Program-made: the position numbers and the translations under genes
In this document: positions 45,201 to 53,007 of the stretch, in pieces
How the letters are laid out: every line of letters starts with the position of its first letter
How positions within the stretch are numbered: the first letter of the stretch is position 1
The notes under the pieces: generated by a model
The model's input: only the letters and a program-made list of their open reading frames with translations
What the model was told of the DNA's origin: nothing
The model's database searches: none
Assembly: GCA_934456435.1 (NCBI GenBank)
Contig: CAKSHH010000006.1
Location: 1-64,000, forward strand
Length of the DNA stretch: 64,000 nucleotides
Source: an uncultured Eubacteriales bacterium
GTDB lineage: Bacteria; Bacillota; Clostridia; Oscillospirales; Acutalibacteraceae
Direction: 5' to 3'

Positions 45201-46019
45201 GATAGGATAAGACGAGGTGTAGTCCGTGATATTGAAATTGATTATGCTGTATCTGCCGTCCTTTGACTCCCTTGTTTCAAGAGAGAATACGTCGCCCCAC
45301 ACAACGACCTCGCCGTCTTCGGGCAGGCACTCCTTTATCGGCTTCGGCTTGCCCTTGACAAGCGTACCGAAAAGCGGCTTGGCATTTGTAATTGATATCG
45401 GCAGATCGTCATACGTTTTTTCTTTCGGCTTCTTCTGCACCGGGGCTTTTGACGCGGCAACCGGATTAGCCATCGGAGCGGCGACGGCGAGCTTCTGATT
45501 TTCTTTTTTCTGAAGCTCCTCAAGCGCCTTGATGTCGTCCTGAGCCGAAGCCTTGCTGACAAACTCAACAGTTATCAGCCTTTCAAATCGCCTGTCGATT
45601 ACCTGACGGATAAACTTGTCACAGCCGAGGTTGATAAGCACGTCTTTTCCGTTAGCCGCCAGCTCGACTGTCAGCCTATCGCCGTTAATATTGTATACCG
45701 CGCCGTCCAGAATCGTTCTCGACGCAGGGAAATGCTCAAAAATCTCCTTGACAAAGCCCGTCATATAATTCACATCGAAGCTGTCGGGCGGAAAATGTAT
45801 TCCGAGGTCAAGTCGCTCAAGATTCATCACGCGTATAAGCTCAGCTCTCGCCTTTTTGATTACGGCAGAATCAACGGGCGCAGGAAAGCTGACAAGCATA
45901 CTGACACTTCGTTCAGCAAGGCTTGCCTCGATGCTCTCAACCGTCGCGCAGTCAAAATACGCCGCGACGCTGTGATCCATATATTCACCGAAAAGCGTGA
46001 GAAAACTAAGCTCTTTCAA
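42216..46019 (-). CDS. polC: DNA polymerase III PolC-type alpha subunit lacking the exonuclease insert
   Basis: A 1267-residue replicative polymerase. N-terminal domain (about 1-200), OB fold (about 205-325), PHP domain opening with HLHTN (about 335) and AITDHGVVQ, polymerase domain with the catalytic PDIDLNFSG (about 786), a zinc-binding CRECKHSEFF/CPNCGIP pair and the usual C-terminus. Normal PolC is about 1430-1450 residues because a DEDD 3'-5' exonuclease of about 170 residues is inserted in PHP after the EGYLVDD segment. Here only about 32 residues separate YLVDD (about 396) from TYHIIIIAKN (about 428), and no FDVETTG-type motif exists anywhere. The PHP metal ligands look intact. Part of the pyrH-to-polC operon. 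Confidence 0.95.
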   Translation of the reverse strand: MKELSFLTLFGEYMDHSVAAYFDCATVESIEASLAERSVSMLVSFPAPVDSAVIKKARAELIRVMNLERLDLGIHFPPDSFDVNYMTGFVKEIFEHFPASRTILDGAVYNINGDRLTVELAANGKDVLINLGCDKFIRQVIDRRFERLITVEFVSKASAQDDIKALEELQKKENQKLAVAAPMANPVAASKAPVQKKPKEKTYDDLPISITNAKPLFGTLVKGKPKPIKECLPEDGEVVVWGDVFSLETRESKDGRYSIINFNITDYTSSYPIKVFGEKKKCEDLVANLKDGKTVLVRGAINMDTYMHTYLINARAVTEIEKIEKQDNAPEKRVELHLHTNMSAMDGMTSAKELVSRAIAWGHKAIAITDHGVVQAFPEACNTAAKAGIKIIYGMEGYLVDDDEFYDEYGFGADDEIPKEYIEKVRAEKTYHIIIIAKNTQGLKNLYKLITDSNLKFFKRRPRIPRHRLMQLREGLIIGSACEAGELYRALVDEKSDEDVLRIASFYDYLEIQPNGNNAFMLRSEDERYERFKTVEDLENVDRKIIHIADKLGKMVVATCDVHFIDPGNAVFREILMTSMGFSDASKQAPLYFRTTEEMLAEFAYLGEETAKEVVITNPNKIADMCESGMTPFPRGTFPPSLEGADEDLTRICWERTKRDYGDPVPELVAKRLEKELKSIISNGFGVLYMIAQKLVQNSEEHGYYVGSRGSVGSSFVAHAAGISEVNPLPPHYVCRECKHSEFFTDGKVGSGYDLPPKNCPNCGIPMHRDGHDIPFETFLGFKGDKQPDIDLNFSGEYQFYAHRYTEELFGIDHTFKAGTIGTIADKTAYGFVKKWLEVKGITVNRAEEDRLTKGCTGVKRTTGQHPGGMVVVPASNDAEDFTPIQHPADDVSGGLRTTHFDFHSLHDTILKLDNLGHDVPTLYKHLEDSTGINVFDVDICDPKLYELLTSPEPLGVTAEEIDCETGTLSLPELGTPFVRGMLLEAKPKNFSDMLQISGLSHGTDVWLGNAQELIKNGTCTISDVIGTRDNIMVYLMHKGLEPDMAFKIMEIVRKGNATKLLTEAHIKAMKAHDVPDWYIDSCMKIKYMFPKAHAAAYVSAAMRLAWYKIYKPTEYYATYMTVRGEDLDTVAILEGRGAVKQLMNSIVAKGHDATAKEENMYVAMQVVNEMMARGVEFLPIDLYKSHATIYKLEDGKIRLPFMSMAGTGESAAVALMKARDDGEGEYMSRDDLQQRAGISKSVMETLDACGALEGLPQSTQMSFFGF

Positions 46020-46040
46020 AATTCCACTTCCAAAAACAAA

Positions 46041-47090
46041 TTACATTTTATCTATTTCAGCCAGCAGTTCGCTGACAATATTTTCTTCGTTTATCTTCCT
46101 GATAATTTCGCCTTTTTTGATGAGTACGGCACAGCCGTCACCTCCGGCAATGCCGATATCGGCTTCCTTTGCCTCGCCCGGACCGTTTACGACGCAGCCC
46201 ATGACCGCCACCTTCAGCGGCTTGCGGCAATCCTTGAGAGCCTCTTCAACCTCGTTGGCAACGCGAATCAGGTCAATTTTCGTTCTTCCGCAGGTCGGAC
46301 ACGAAACTATCTGAACACCGTCGGTGCGGATACCGAGAGCTTTCAGGATATCCAGTCCGGCATATACCTCTCTGACCGGATCCGCAGTCAGCGAAACTCG
46401 TATCGTGTCACCGATTCCGTGCATAAGCAGACTGCCTATGCCTGCGCCGGATTTAATGAGTCCCATTCGCTCTGTGCCTGCCTCGGTAACTCCGAGATGG
46501 AGCGGATAGCTGCATCTCTCCGCCGCCGTTTCATACGACCTTATCATATTCTCAACGTTTGACGACTTGATTGAAATAACTATGTCGTCAAAGTCGAATC
46601 TTTCAAGAAGCGAGGCGTGATACATTGCGCTTTCAACCATGGCTTCGGGAGTCGGAGCACCGTATTTTGCAAGTATCTCCTTTTCGACCGAGCCGGAGTT
46701 GACGCCTATTCTTATCGGAACATTTTTTTCACGGCACACCTTGACGACTGCCTTTACCCTGTCGTCCGAGCCGATGTTGCCGGGATTGATGCGAACCTTG
46801 TCCACACCGGCGGCAACCGCCTCTATCGCAAGGCGGTAATCGAAGTGAATGTCCGCAACGATGGGCACGCTCACCGCCTGCTTGAGTGCAGGAATGAGCT
46901 TCACCGCTTCCATATCGGGAATTGCACCCCTGATTATCTGACAGCCTGCTTTTTCAAGCTCGACCGCCTGCTTGACGCTCGCTTCGATATCGTGAGCCGG
47001 CTTGTTGAGCATGGACTGCACGGTTATCGGTGAATCACCGCCGATAAATGTATTGCCGACCTTTATTTTTTTTGTCTTTCTGCGTTCCAT
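46041..47090 (-). CDS. ispG: 4-hydroxy-3-methylbut-2-enyl diphosphate synthase (IspG/GcpE)
   Basis: A 349-residue iron-sulfur enzyme of the MEP pathway. N-terminal TIM barrel (VGNTFIGGDSPITVQSMLN, DIHFDYRLAIEA, KVRINPGNIGS) and a C-terminal part with cluster ligands in CPTCGRT (about 264-267) and GCVVNGPGEAKEADIG (about 299). It converts methylerythritol cyclodiphosphate to hydroxymethylbutenyl diphosphate. Starts 107 nt after rseP, a gap filled by a cruciform-like repeat. Same operon as dxr and uppS. Confidence 0.96.
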   Translation of the reverse strand: MERRKTKKIKVGNTFIGGDSPITVQSMLNKPAHDIEASVKQAVELEKAGCQIIRGAIPDMEAVKLIPALKQAVSVPIVADIHFDYRLAIEAVAAGVDKVRINPGNIGSDDRVKAVVKVCREKNVPIRIGVNSGSVEKEILAKYGAPTPEAMVESAMYHASLLERFDFDDIVISIKSSNVENMIRSYETAAERCSYPLHLGVTEAGTERMGLIKSGAGIGSLLMHGIGDTIRVSLTADPVREVYAGLDILKALGIRTDGVQIVSCPTCGRTKIDLIRVANEVEEALKDCRKPLKVAVMGCVVNGPGEAKEADIGIAGGDGCAVLIKKGEIIRKINEENIVSELLAEIDKM

Positions 47091-47119
47091 TTTAATACCT
47101 CAATTTGCAAAATGCTTTT

Positions 47120-47175
47120 CTTTATCCCCTCCGTCACTAAAGTGCCGTGTCGCATGAGCGACAGAGGGGATAAAG
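47120..47175. repeat. Cruciform-like inverted repeat between rseP and ispG
   Basis: Outer 12-bp arms CTTTATCCCCTC (47120-47131) and GAGGGGATAAAG (47164-47175) enclose two small hairpins: CACT-AA-AGTG (47135-47144) and TGTCGC-ATGA-GCGACA (47148-47163). The multi-stem layout exceeds a simple terminator. It resembles dispersed repeats with CCTCCGTCAC ends that I recall in gut Clostridia. Confidence 0.75.
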
Positions 47176-47197
47176 CCTCCATTTTAGCTTTTTATCC

Positions 47198-48277
47198 TCA
47201 CTTCACAATCAGCGAATAAATATCCTTGAACGTTATTGCCGCCATGAACAGCAGGAGTATAACCATTCCTATGCCGTGGACGAGGGACTCGTATTTTTGA
47301 TTTATGGGCTTTCTCCTGACAAGCTCGATAAGCAGGAAGAAAAGACGTCCGCCGTCAAGAGCCGGAATCGGGAGAAGATTGAACACGCCGATGTTTATCG
47401 TTATGAGCGCCATTATACTGAGCAGACCCGTGTAGTCCGCCGTCTTGACAGATTCCTGCGCCGCGTCGGAAACATAGTCAACAACTCCGACCGGTCCCGA
47501 AACGTCCTTGACGGAGTATTTGCCCGTCACAAGGTCAAACAGGCTCAGCCAAACCATACGGAAGATGCTGACGGATTCCTTGAATGTGTCCTTGAACACC
47601 GTTCCGGCAGTCTTGTCAACGCCGACCATTATGATGTTTGAATACGGCATTTCAACGTCGTTTATCTCAACTTTTTTGCCGTCGCGCTCAACGAGCAGGT
47701 CGGCAGTCGAACCGTCATCACGGCTGAGGAGATACGGTACGTCGGTGTAATAATAAACCCTCTTGCCGTCTATCTTGATTATTTTATCCTTGGAACGAAG
47801 TCCGTTGTACTCTGCCGTCTGCTTTCCGTCAACGCTGAAATAGTTGACATAGTTTGTTCCGGAAAGGCTGTCGGTCACTCCGAGCATTATCGCTATTATT
47901 ATCAGTCCGAGAATGATATTGACGAGTGCACCGGCAACGACAATAACTATCCTCTGCCAGCAGGGCTTGTTGTTAAAGGCGCGCTCGTCGTCGCTGTCCT
48001 CGTCCTCGCCCTCCATGCTGACATAGCCGCCGATCGGCAAAAGCCGCCATGAATACTGGGTCTCACCCTTTTTCCTTTTGAGCAGAGTCGGACCCATGCC
48101 GAGAGAAAATTCGTTTACCTTTACTCCGAAAAGCTTTGCAAAGGTAAAGTGTCCGGCTTCGTGCACCATTATAATTATTCCAAAAAATATTATTGCAAGC
48201 AGAATTGTCCATTTGCTCGCCAATGCCGATAAAAATGCTATTTTAATCGCCTCTTTCGCGTGAGACCTCAGTCTCAA
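47198..48277 (-). CDS. rseP: RIP metalloprotease RseP (site-2 protease)
   Basis: A 359-residue intramembrane zinc protease: HExxH in VHEAGHF in the first helix, one periplasmic-type PDZ domain (about 170-260), the LDGGR motif (PIPALDGGRLFFLL) in a later helix and a last helix near the C-terminus. It cuts membrane-bound regulators after a site-1 protease. The start is uncertain: TTG 48277 overlaps the dxr stop as TTGA and is adopted, but it has a weak ribosome site and leaves about 35 residues before the first helix. TTG 48223 is the alternative. Confidence 0.9.
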   Translation of the reverse strand: MRLRSHAKEAIKIAFLSALASKWTILLAIIFFGIIIMVHEAGHFTFAKLFGVKVNEFSLGMGPTLLKRKKGETQYSWRLLPIGGYVSMEGEDEDSDDERAFNNKPCWQRIVIVVAGALVNIILGLIIIAIMLGVTDSLSGTNYVNYFSVDGKQTAEYNGLRSKDKIIKIDGKRVYYYTDVPYLLSRDDGSTADLLVERDGKKVEINDVEMPYSNIIMVGVDKTAGTVFKDTFKESVSIFRMVWLSLFDLVTGKYSVKDVSGPVGVVDYVSDAAQESVKTADYTGLLSIMALITINIGVFNLLPIPALDGGRLFFLLIELVRRKPINQKYESLVHGIGMVILLLFMAAITFKDIYSLIVK

Positions 48278-49422
48278 CCCATAATTTTTTCTTTCACATA
48301 ACCCCTCGCCCAATCGTACATTTCAAGAACGTCCGTGAGCGTATATGTATCAAAGCTCTGCGAAGCCGCAACGGTTTCGCGAACAAGCTCCTCAATTTGC
48401 AAAAATTTTATTCTGCCCTGTCTGAAAGCGAGGTTTGCCTCTTCGTTCGCCGCATTTGCACAGGCAGGATAAAGTCCGCCGTCGTTTATCGCCTTTCGGC
48501 AGACATTTATCAGTCCGAATGTTTCATAGTCGGGCTTGTCGAATGTCAGCGTTCCGTAATCGGTCAGCGACAGCTCCTTTACGGGCGACGGTATCCTGTT
48601 CGGATAGGTCAGCGCGTACTGAATCGGTATACGCATATCGGGCACACCGAGCTGAGCGATGACCGAATTGTCGCAGAACTCAACAAGCGAATGAATAACG
48701 CTCTGGCGGTGAACCACTATGTCGATGTCTTTCGGGTTCATCGAGAAAAGCCAAACCGCCTCGATAAGCTCAAGACCCTTGTTCATCATCGACGCCGAAT
48801 CTATTGTGATCTTCGCACCCATGCTCCAGTTCGGGTGATTGAGCGCCTCTTTGACCGTGACGTTTTCAAGCTCCGTCCTCTTTTTTCCGAAGAACGGACC
48901 GCCCGACGCGGTAAGTATAAGCTTTTTGATTTCTTTCTTGTCCGCACAGCCCTGCATCGACTGGAAAATCGCCGAATGCTCGCTGTCAACAGGCAGAATG
49001 CTCACACCCTTTTCCTTTGCAAGACCCATAACGAGCTGACCGCCGGCAACGAGAGTTTCCTTGTTGGCAAGCGCAAGCTCGCTTCCCGCGTTTATCGCTG
49101 CAATCGTCGGTTCAAGTCCTGCCATGCCTACAATGCTGTTGAGAACATAATCGGCACCGAGAGCGGCACATTCGCACACGCCCTTCATGCCGGAAAGAAC
49201 CTTTGTGCCTGTGTCGGCAACCCTGATTTTCAGGTCTGCCGCCGCCTTTTCGTCCACCATTGCGGCATACTTCGGGCGGAACTTTCTGATCTGCGATTCA
49301 ATTATATCCGTGTTGACGCTCGCCGTCAGCGCAACGACCTCGTAGCCCTGCATTTCAATAACTTCGAGAGCCTGAGTTCCGATTGAGCCCGTCGAGCCGA
49401 GAACTGTAACGGTTTTACTCAT
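48274..49422 (-). CDS. dxr: 1-deoxy-D-xylulose 5-phosphate reductoisomerase
   Basis: A 382-residue enzyme: NADPH site GSTGSIGTQ (8-16), the metal/substrate motif DSEHSAIFQSM (about 147-157), SASGGPF (about 175) and NHPNWSMGAKITIDSASMMN (about 195-214) with the flexible-loop Trp. It makes MEP in isoprenoid synthesis. Start ATG 49422 is 17 nt after cdsA. The stop TGA overlaps the likely rseP TTG. Confidence 0.97.
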   Translation of the reverse strand: MSKTVTVLGSTGSIGTQALEVIEMQGYEVVALTASVNTDIIESQIRKFRPKYAAMVDEKAAADLKIRVADTGTKVLSGMKGVCECAALGADYVLNSIVGMAGLEPTIAAINAGSELALANKETLVAGGQLVMGLAKEKGVSILPVDSEHSAIFQSMQGCADKKEIKKLILTASGGPFFGKKRTELENVTVKEALNHPNWSMGAKITIDSASMMNKGLELIEAVWLFSMNPKDIDIVVHRQSVIHSLVEFCDNSVIAQLGVPDMRIPIQYALTYPNRIPSPVKELSLTDYGTLTFDKPDYETFGLINVCRKAINDGGLYPACANAANEEANLAFRQGRIKFLQIEELVRETVAASQSFDTYTLTDVLEMYDWARGYVKEKIMG

Positions 49423-49438
49423 AGTATCACCTTAAAAA

Positions 49439-50293
49439 TTAAAATGTTTCGATAATGCTCAAGATGCTGTACATAATCGGGAAAACAAACAGCATACTGT
49501 CAAATCTGTCCATGATTCCGCCGTGTCCCGGAATCATCTTGCCGTAGTCCTTGACGCCGAAATGTCTCTTGATAACGGACGCGGAAAGGTCGCCAAAAAT
49601 GCTGATGACCGAAAGGATAATCGAAATCGGGATAACCGCCCACCAGCTCCAAAGGAAGAAGTGCCCGTCGGGAAAGAATTTCTTTGCAAAGACGAAATAT
49701 AAGCCGACATTCAATGCCGCCGTGAGCACAACTCCGCCGATCGCACCCTCCCACGTTTTCTTGGGGCTGACAACGGGAGTCATCTTGTGCTTGCCGAAGA
49801 ACACACCCGTGAAATAGGCAAACATATCGGTAAGCCATGCACAGAAAATCGTGAACAATAAGAGATAAACCACGTTTGCCTGGGTATATCTTTCGTCGGC
49901 AAGCTGAAGATCGTTGATCCTTATCCAGCAGCCGAGCGATTCGGGAACGGCGATTGAGCAGAGAACGGAAAGCGCAACCTGCTCGAATTTGACCTCGCCG
50001 TGCCACTTTATCATCATTATAAGCATGGCAATTATATACACGGTGAGCGCGGCAAACGGCGTAACGTGTATCTTTTCAAGGAAATGATATCTTATTTCAA
50101 TCGGAATGTACGCACCGACGATGATTGACGGAACCGCAAGCGGAAGCTTCACCCCCGCAACATGGTTCAGCTCATAAACGGCAACACCGCATATAAACGC
50201 CATGAGAATCGGCAGCGCCGCCGTGTTCATAAAAAACATCACGGCAATAATGATAAGGGAATAGGAAACTCCCGATATAATCCTTGTTTTCAT
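49439..50293 (-). CDS. cdsA: Phosphatidate cytidylyltransferase
   Basis: A 284-residue protein with about eight membrane helices and the C-terminal family signature SVIKRHFGVKDYGKMIPGHG followed by GIMDRFDSM (about 245-270). It makes CDP-diacylglycerol for phospholipids. The order uppS-cdsA-dxr-rseP is standard, but a 406-bp gap with structured repeats separates it from uppS, so transcription may be modulated here. Confidence 0.95.
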   Translation of the reverse strand: MKTRIISGVSYSLIIIAVMFFMNTAALPILMAFICGVAVYELNHVAGVKLPLAVPSIIVGAYIPIEIRYHFLEKIHVTPFAALTVYIIAMLIMMIKWHGEVKFEQVALSVLCSIAVPESLGCWIRINDLQLADERYTQANVVYLLLFTIFCAWLTDMFAYFTGVFFGKHKMTPVVSPKKTWEGAIGGVVLTAALNVGLYFVFAKKFFPDGHFFLWSWWAVIPISIILSVISIFGDLSASVIKRHFGVKDYGKMIPGHGGIMDRFDSMLFVFPIMYSILSIIETF

Positions 50294-50358
50294 GTGATTT
50301 ATCCTTTCAGATGTTGAAAAATCTTTAGCTGTTAATCAACACTTTATATGTCTCTTGC

Positions 50359-50380
50359 GGCACGATGTGGGCATCGTGCC
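50359..50380. repeat. Short inverted repeat downstream of the structured repeats
   Basis: GGCACGATG-TGGG-CATCGTGCC is a perfect 9-bp hairpin. Together with flanks it resembles a dispersed miniature repeat that I recall in several gut Firmicutes. Confidence 0.65.
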
Positions 50381-50417
50381 CTACGAACTATTTAATATTC
50401 GCTGTATGATGCTCCCA

Positions 50418-50690
50418 ACAGATGATTTTGCAGGTCAGGCGCTGTACAAAGGTACTGCCCTGAGCAAAAAATCGGTTGTGGAGATTTACCTTCTTGTGAG
50501 GTTGAGGAAAATTTTTTCACAGGCGATTTTGCAGCTCGTGAGCTGTACTAAGGTACTGCCACGAGCGAAAAATCGGTTGTGGAGAATTACTCTTTAAAAA
50601 GCTTGTTAGAAAATCGTTCACAGTGCTTTTTGCAGATCGGGTGCTGTGCTATTGCACTGCCCCGATCGAAAAATGTGCTGTGGGCGATTT
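50418..50690. repeat. Three structured repeats with an exact 101-bp period
   Basis: The anchor TTTTGCAG recurs with GCAG at 50430, 50531 and 50632, that is, 101 bp apart twice. Each unit is an imperfect hairpin of about 65-70 nt. The distal stem is GTAC-AAA-GGTAC, GTAC-TAA-GGTAC or GTGC-TATT-GCAC. The middle stem is CAGG/CCTG, CTCGTG/CACGAG or GATCGGG/CCCGATC. The basal stem is GATTTT/AAAATC, CGATTTT/AAAATCG or TTTTT/AAAAA, with CAAC/GTTG or CACAG/CTGTG outside. Stem bases differ between units but stay paired, so the RNA or cruciform structure appears to be kept. No coding capacity. It lies between uppS and cdsA. Confidence 0.75.
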
Positions 50691-50699
50691 AATACAACC

Positions 50700-51416
50700 T
50701 CACACGCCGCCGAAGCGGCGGGTGCGCTTATTATAATCATCTATCGCCCTGTCAAGATCGGCAGGGGTAAAATCCGGCCAAAGAATGTCGGAGAACCAGA
50801 GCTCGGAGTAGGCGGACTGCCAGGTGAGGAAATTGGAGAGTCTGTATTCTCCGCTGGGGCGGATGATGAGGTCGGGATCGGGCAGACCTGCGGTGTAGAG
50901 ATTTGCGGAGATATCGTTTTCGGTGATATCGTCGGGAGAAAGCTCTCCGGATTTTATTTTTTGAGCAAGATTTTTGACGGCATCGACGATTTCAAGTCTG
51001 CCGCCGTAGTTTATAGCAATGTTGACATCGTATTTTCCGGCGTCCTTAGACTCCTCTTCGGAGGTGTCGAAGAGATTGAGAAGATCCTCAGGGATTCCCT
51101 CGCGGTGACCGATGAAATGCATTCTCATTCCCTTTTCAAGGTTTTCGGCTTTGCGATCCTCCGCCTCGTGCATATACTCGCGGAAAAGATCCATGAGAGA
51201 GGAAACCTCCTGCGGCGGACGCTTCCAGTTCTCGGTCGAGAACGCATAAAAGGTGACGCATTGAACACCGATCTCACCGGCGTAGTCACATATCTGTTTG
51301 AATACCTTTGCTCCCGCCTTGTGTCCCTCGGAACGCTCCAATCCGCGCTGTTTAGCCCAGCGGCCGTTGCCGTCCATAATGATGCCTATGTGTGCAGGAA
51401 CCTTTCTTTCTTCCAT
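50700..51416 (-). CDS. uppS: Isoprenyl transferase (undecaprenyl diphosphate synthase)
   Basis: A 238-residue cis-prenyltransferase. The catalytic motif is HIGIIMDGNGRWAKQRGL with Asp15, and later ALSTENW-type FYAFSTENWKRP (about 69) and the C-terminal DLIIRPSGEYRLSNFLTWQ (about 185) are standard. It builds the C55 carrier lipid for peptidoglycan and wall polymers from precursors made via Dxr and IspG in the same operon. AAGGAGAAC precedes the ATG. Confidence 0.96.
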   Translation of the reverse strand: MEERKVPAHIGIIMDGNGRWAKQRGLERSEGHKAGAKVFKQICDYAGEIGVQCVTFYAFSTENWKRPPQEVSSLMDLFREYMHEAEDRKAENLEKGMRMHFIGHREGIPEDLLNLFDTSEEESKDAGKYDVNIAINYGGRLEIVDAVKNLAQKIKSGELSPDDITENDISANLYTAGLPDPDLIIRPSGEYRLSNFLTWQSAYSELWFSDILWPDFTPADLDRAIDDYNKRTRRFGGV

Positions 51417-51482
51417 TTCGTGTTCTCCTTTTATTGATAAACAGGCAGACTTTTAGAGCCTGCCTGCAATTTTTCTGCCGTT

Positions 51483-52037
51483 TTAGATTGACATTACTTC
51501 CTTTTCTTTTACCGAAGCGGCGCTGTCAATTTCCTTGACGAACTCGTCGGTAATCTTCTGAAGCTCATCTTCGCCGTTCTTGAGGTCGTCCTCGGTGATT
51601 TCGGACGCTTTCTGCATCTTCTTGATCTTGTCAATAGCGTCGCGGCGGATTGAACGGATTGCAACCTTGGAATCCTCTGCCATCTTCTTGATATCCTTAA
51701 CAAGCTCCTTACGTCTGTCCTCGGTAAGCTGAGGGAAGGTCAGACGGATAACGGAACCGTCGTTCTGCGGATTGATTCCGATGTCGGAAGCCTGAATTGC
51801 CTTGTAGATCGGGGTAAGAGTTGACTTATCCCACGGCTGAATAACAAGGATACGAGCCTCGGAAACAGAAATTGCAGCCATCTGGTTAATCGGCGTCGGA
51901 ACTCCGTAGTAATCAACAAGAACCTTGTCAAGTACGCCCGGATTTGCACGTCCCGCTCTGATTGCGGCATAGTCCTTGCCGAGAACGGAAACTGTCTTTG
52001 TCATTTTTTCTCTGGTATTCGTGTAAACTTCTTTCAT
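51483..52037 (-). CDS. frr: Ribosome recycling factor
   Basis: A 184-residue protein with the family pattern KTVSVLGKDYAAIRAGRANP (about 13-32), YGVPTPINQMAAISV (about 44-58) and IRSIRRDAIDKIKKMQ (about 126). It splits post-termination ribosomes with EF-G. ATG 52037 follows GAGGAG; an in-frame start 15 nt earlier overlaps that site. Follows pyrH by 57 nt. Confidence 0.97.
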   Translation of the reverse strand: MKEVYTNTREKMTKTVSVLGKDYAAIRAGRANPGVLDKVLVDYYGVPTPINQMAAISVSEARILVIQPWDKSTLTPIYKAIQASDIGINPQNDGSVIRLTFPQLTEDRRKELVKDIKKMAEDSKVAIRSIRRDAIDKIKKMQKASEITEDDLKNGEDELQKITDEFVKEIDSAASVKEKEVMSI

Positions 52038-52094
52038 GAAAATTCTCCTCACATATTAAGGTCATACCGCATAGGTGCGGCGCTGCCTTTTATT

Positions 52095-52793
52095 TTATTC
52101 TTTTACAAGTGTGCCTATATTCTCACCCTTGACAGCCCTGATTATGTTTTCAGGGTCCTCAAGATTGAAAACAAGAATAGCGATTGAATTGTCTCTGCAA
52201 AGGGATGCCGCCGTGCTGTCCATGACCTTGAGCCCCTTGGCAAGAACCTCAGAATGGGTGAGCGTGTCGTACTTGACGGCATCGTCAAACTTGTTCGGAT
52301 CCTTATCGAAAACGCCGTCAACGTTTGTTGCCTTGAAGATAACGTCAGCCTCAATTTCTGCCGCTCTGAGCGCCGCCGTGGTGTCGGTCGAGAAGAACGG
52401 ACAGCCTGTGCCGCAGCCGAAGATTACGACCTCACCGTCGTTGAGATGAGTGACCGCATCACGGGCAACATACTGTTCGGCTATCGGCTGCATACCTACC
52501 GCCGACATAACCCTCGCCTTGACGCCGAGCTGTTCAAGAGCCTCGCAAAGAGCAAGCGAATTCATAACCGTCGCAAGCATACCCATATTGTCGGCTCTGG
52601 TGCGGTTCATTGTGCCGCTGCTTCTTCCTCGCCAAAAGTTTCCGCCGCCGACAACAAGTCCGACCTGAACGCCCATATCGACTACCTTTTTAACGTATGT
52701 ACAGACATTTGTTACCATATCGAAATCTATGCCGTGACCCTGTTCACCGGCAAGAACCTCACCGCTCAGCTTGAGCAGTATTCTTTTATACAT
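52095..52793 (-). CDS. pyrH: UMP kinase
   Basis: A 232-residue amino-acid-kinase-family enzyme: KLSGEVLAGEQGHGIDF (about 8-24), VVGGGNFWRGR (about 48-58), RADNMGMLATVMNSLAL (about 65) and FGCGTGCPFFSTDTTAALRA (about 130). It makes UDP from UMP. It heads the pyrH-frr-uppS-cdsA-dxr-rseP-ispG-polC operon. GGGGG precedes the ATG at 7 nt. Confidence 0.97.
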   Translation of the reverse strand: MYKRILLKLSGEVLAGEQGHGIDFDMVTNVCTYVKKVVDMGVQVGLVVGGGNFWRGRSSGTMNRTRADNMGMLATVMNSLALCEALEQLGVKARVMSAVGMQPIAEQYVARDAVTHLNDGEVVIFGCGTGCPFFSTDTTAALRAAEIEADVIFKATNVDGVFDKDPNKFDDAVKYDTLTHSEVLAKGLKVMDSTAASLCRDNSIAILVFNLEDPENIIRAVKGENIGTLVKE

Positions 52794-53007
52794 AACAAAA
52801 CCCCCACTACCCTGATTTTATAATATCAGTTATATCGTATATATTTTACTTGAAAACGTCGATTCTGTAAAGTGGTAAATCGGATTTTTCACGAAAAATT
52901 CAAATTTATTTTGCACACAGATATTGTTTACAAAAAATTTGCTTTATTTTGGCGCGTTTATGGAGTATAATGTTATTTATATATTTGTATTCTAAGGAGA
53001 CAGTAAA

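Noticed and set aside
48278..48313. Longer N-terminus for RseP
   Set aside because: It lies entirely within the dxr 3' end and adds residues not typical of the family.
50418..50690. Possible CRISPR array
   Set aside because: The units are 101 bp apart, imperfect, only three, and each is a hairpin with changing stem bases. There are no identical direct repeats, no spacers and no cas genes.
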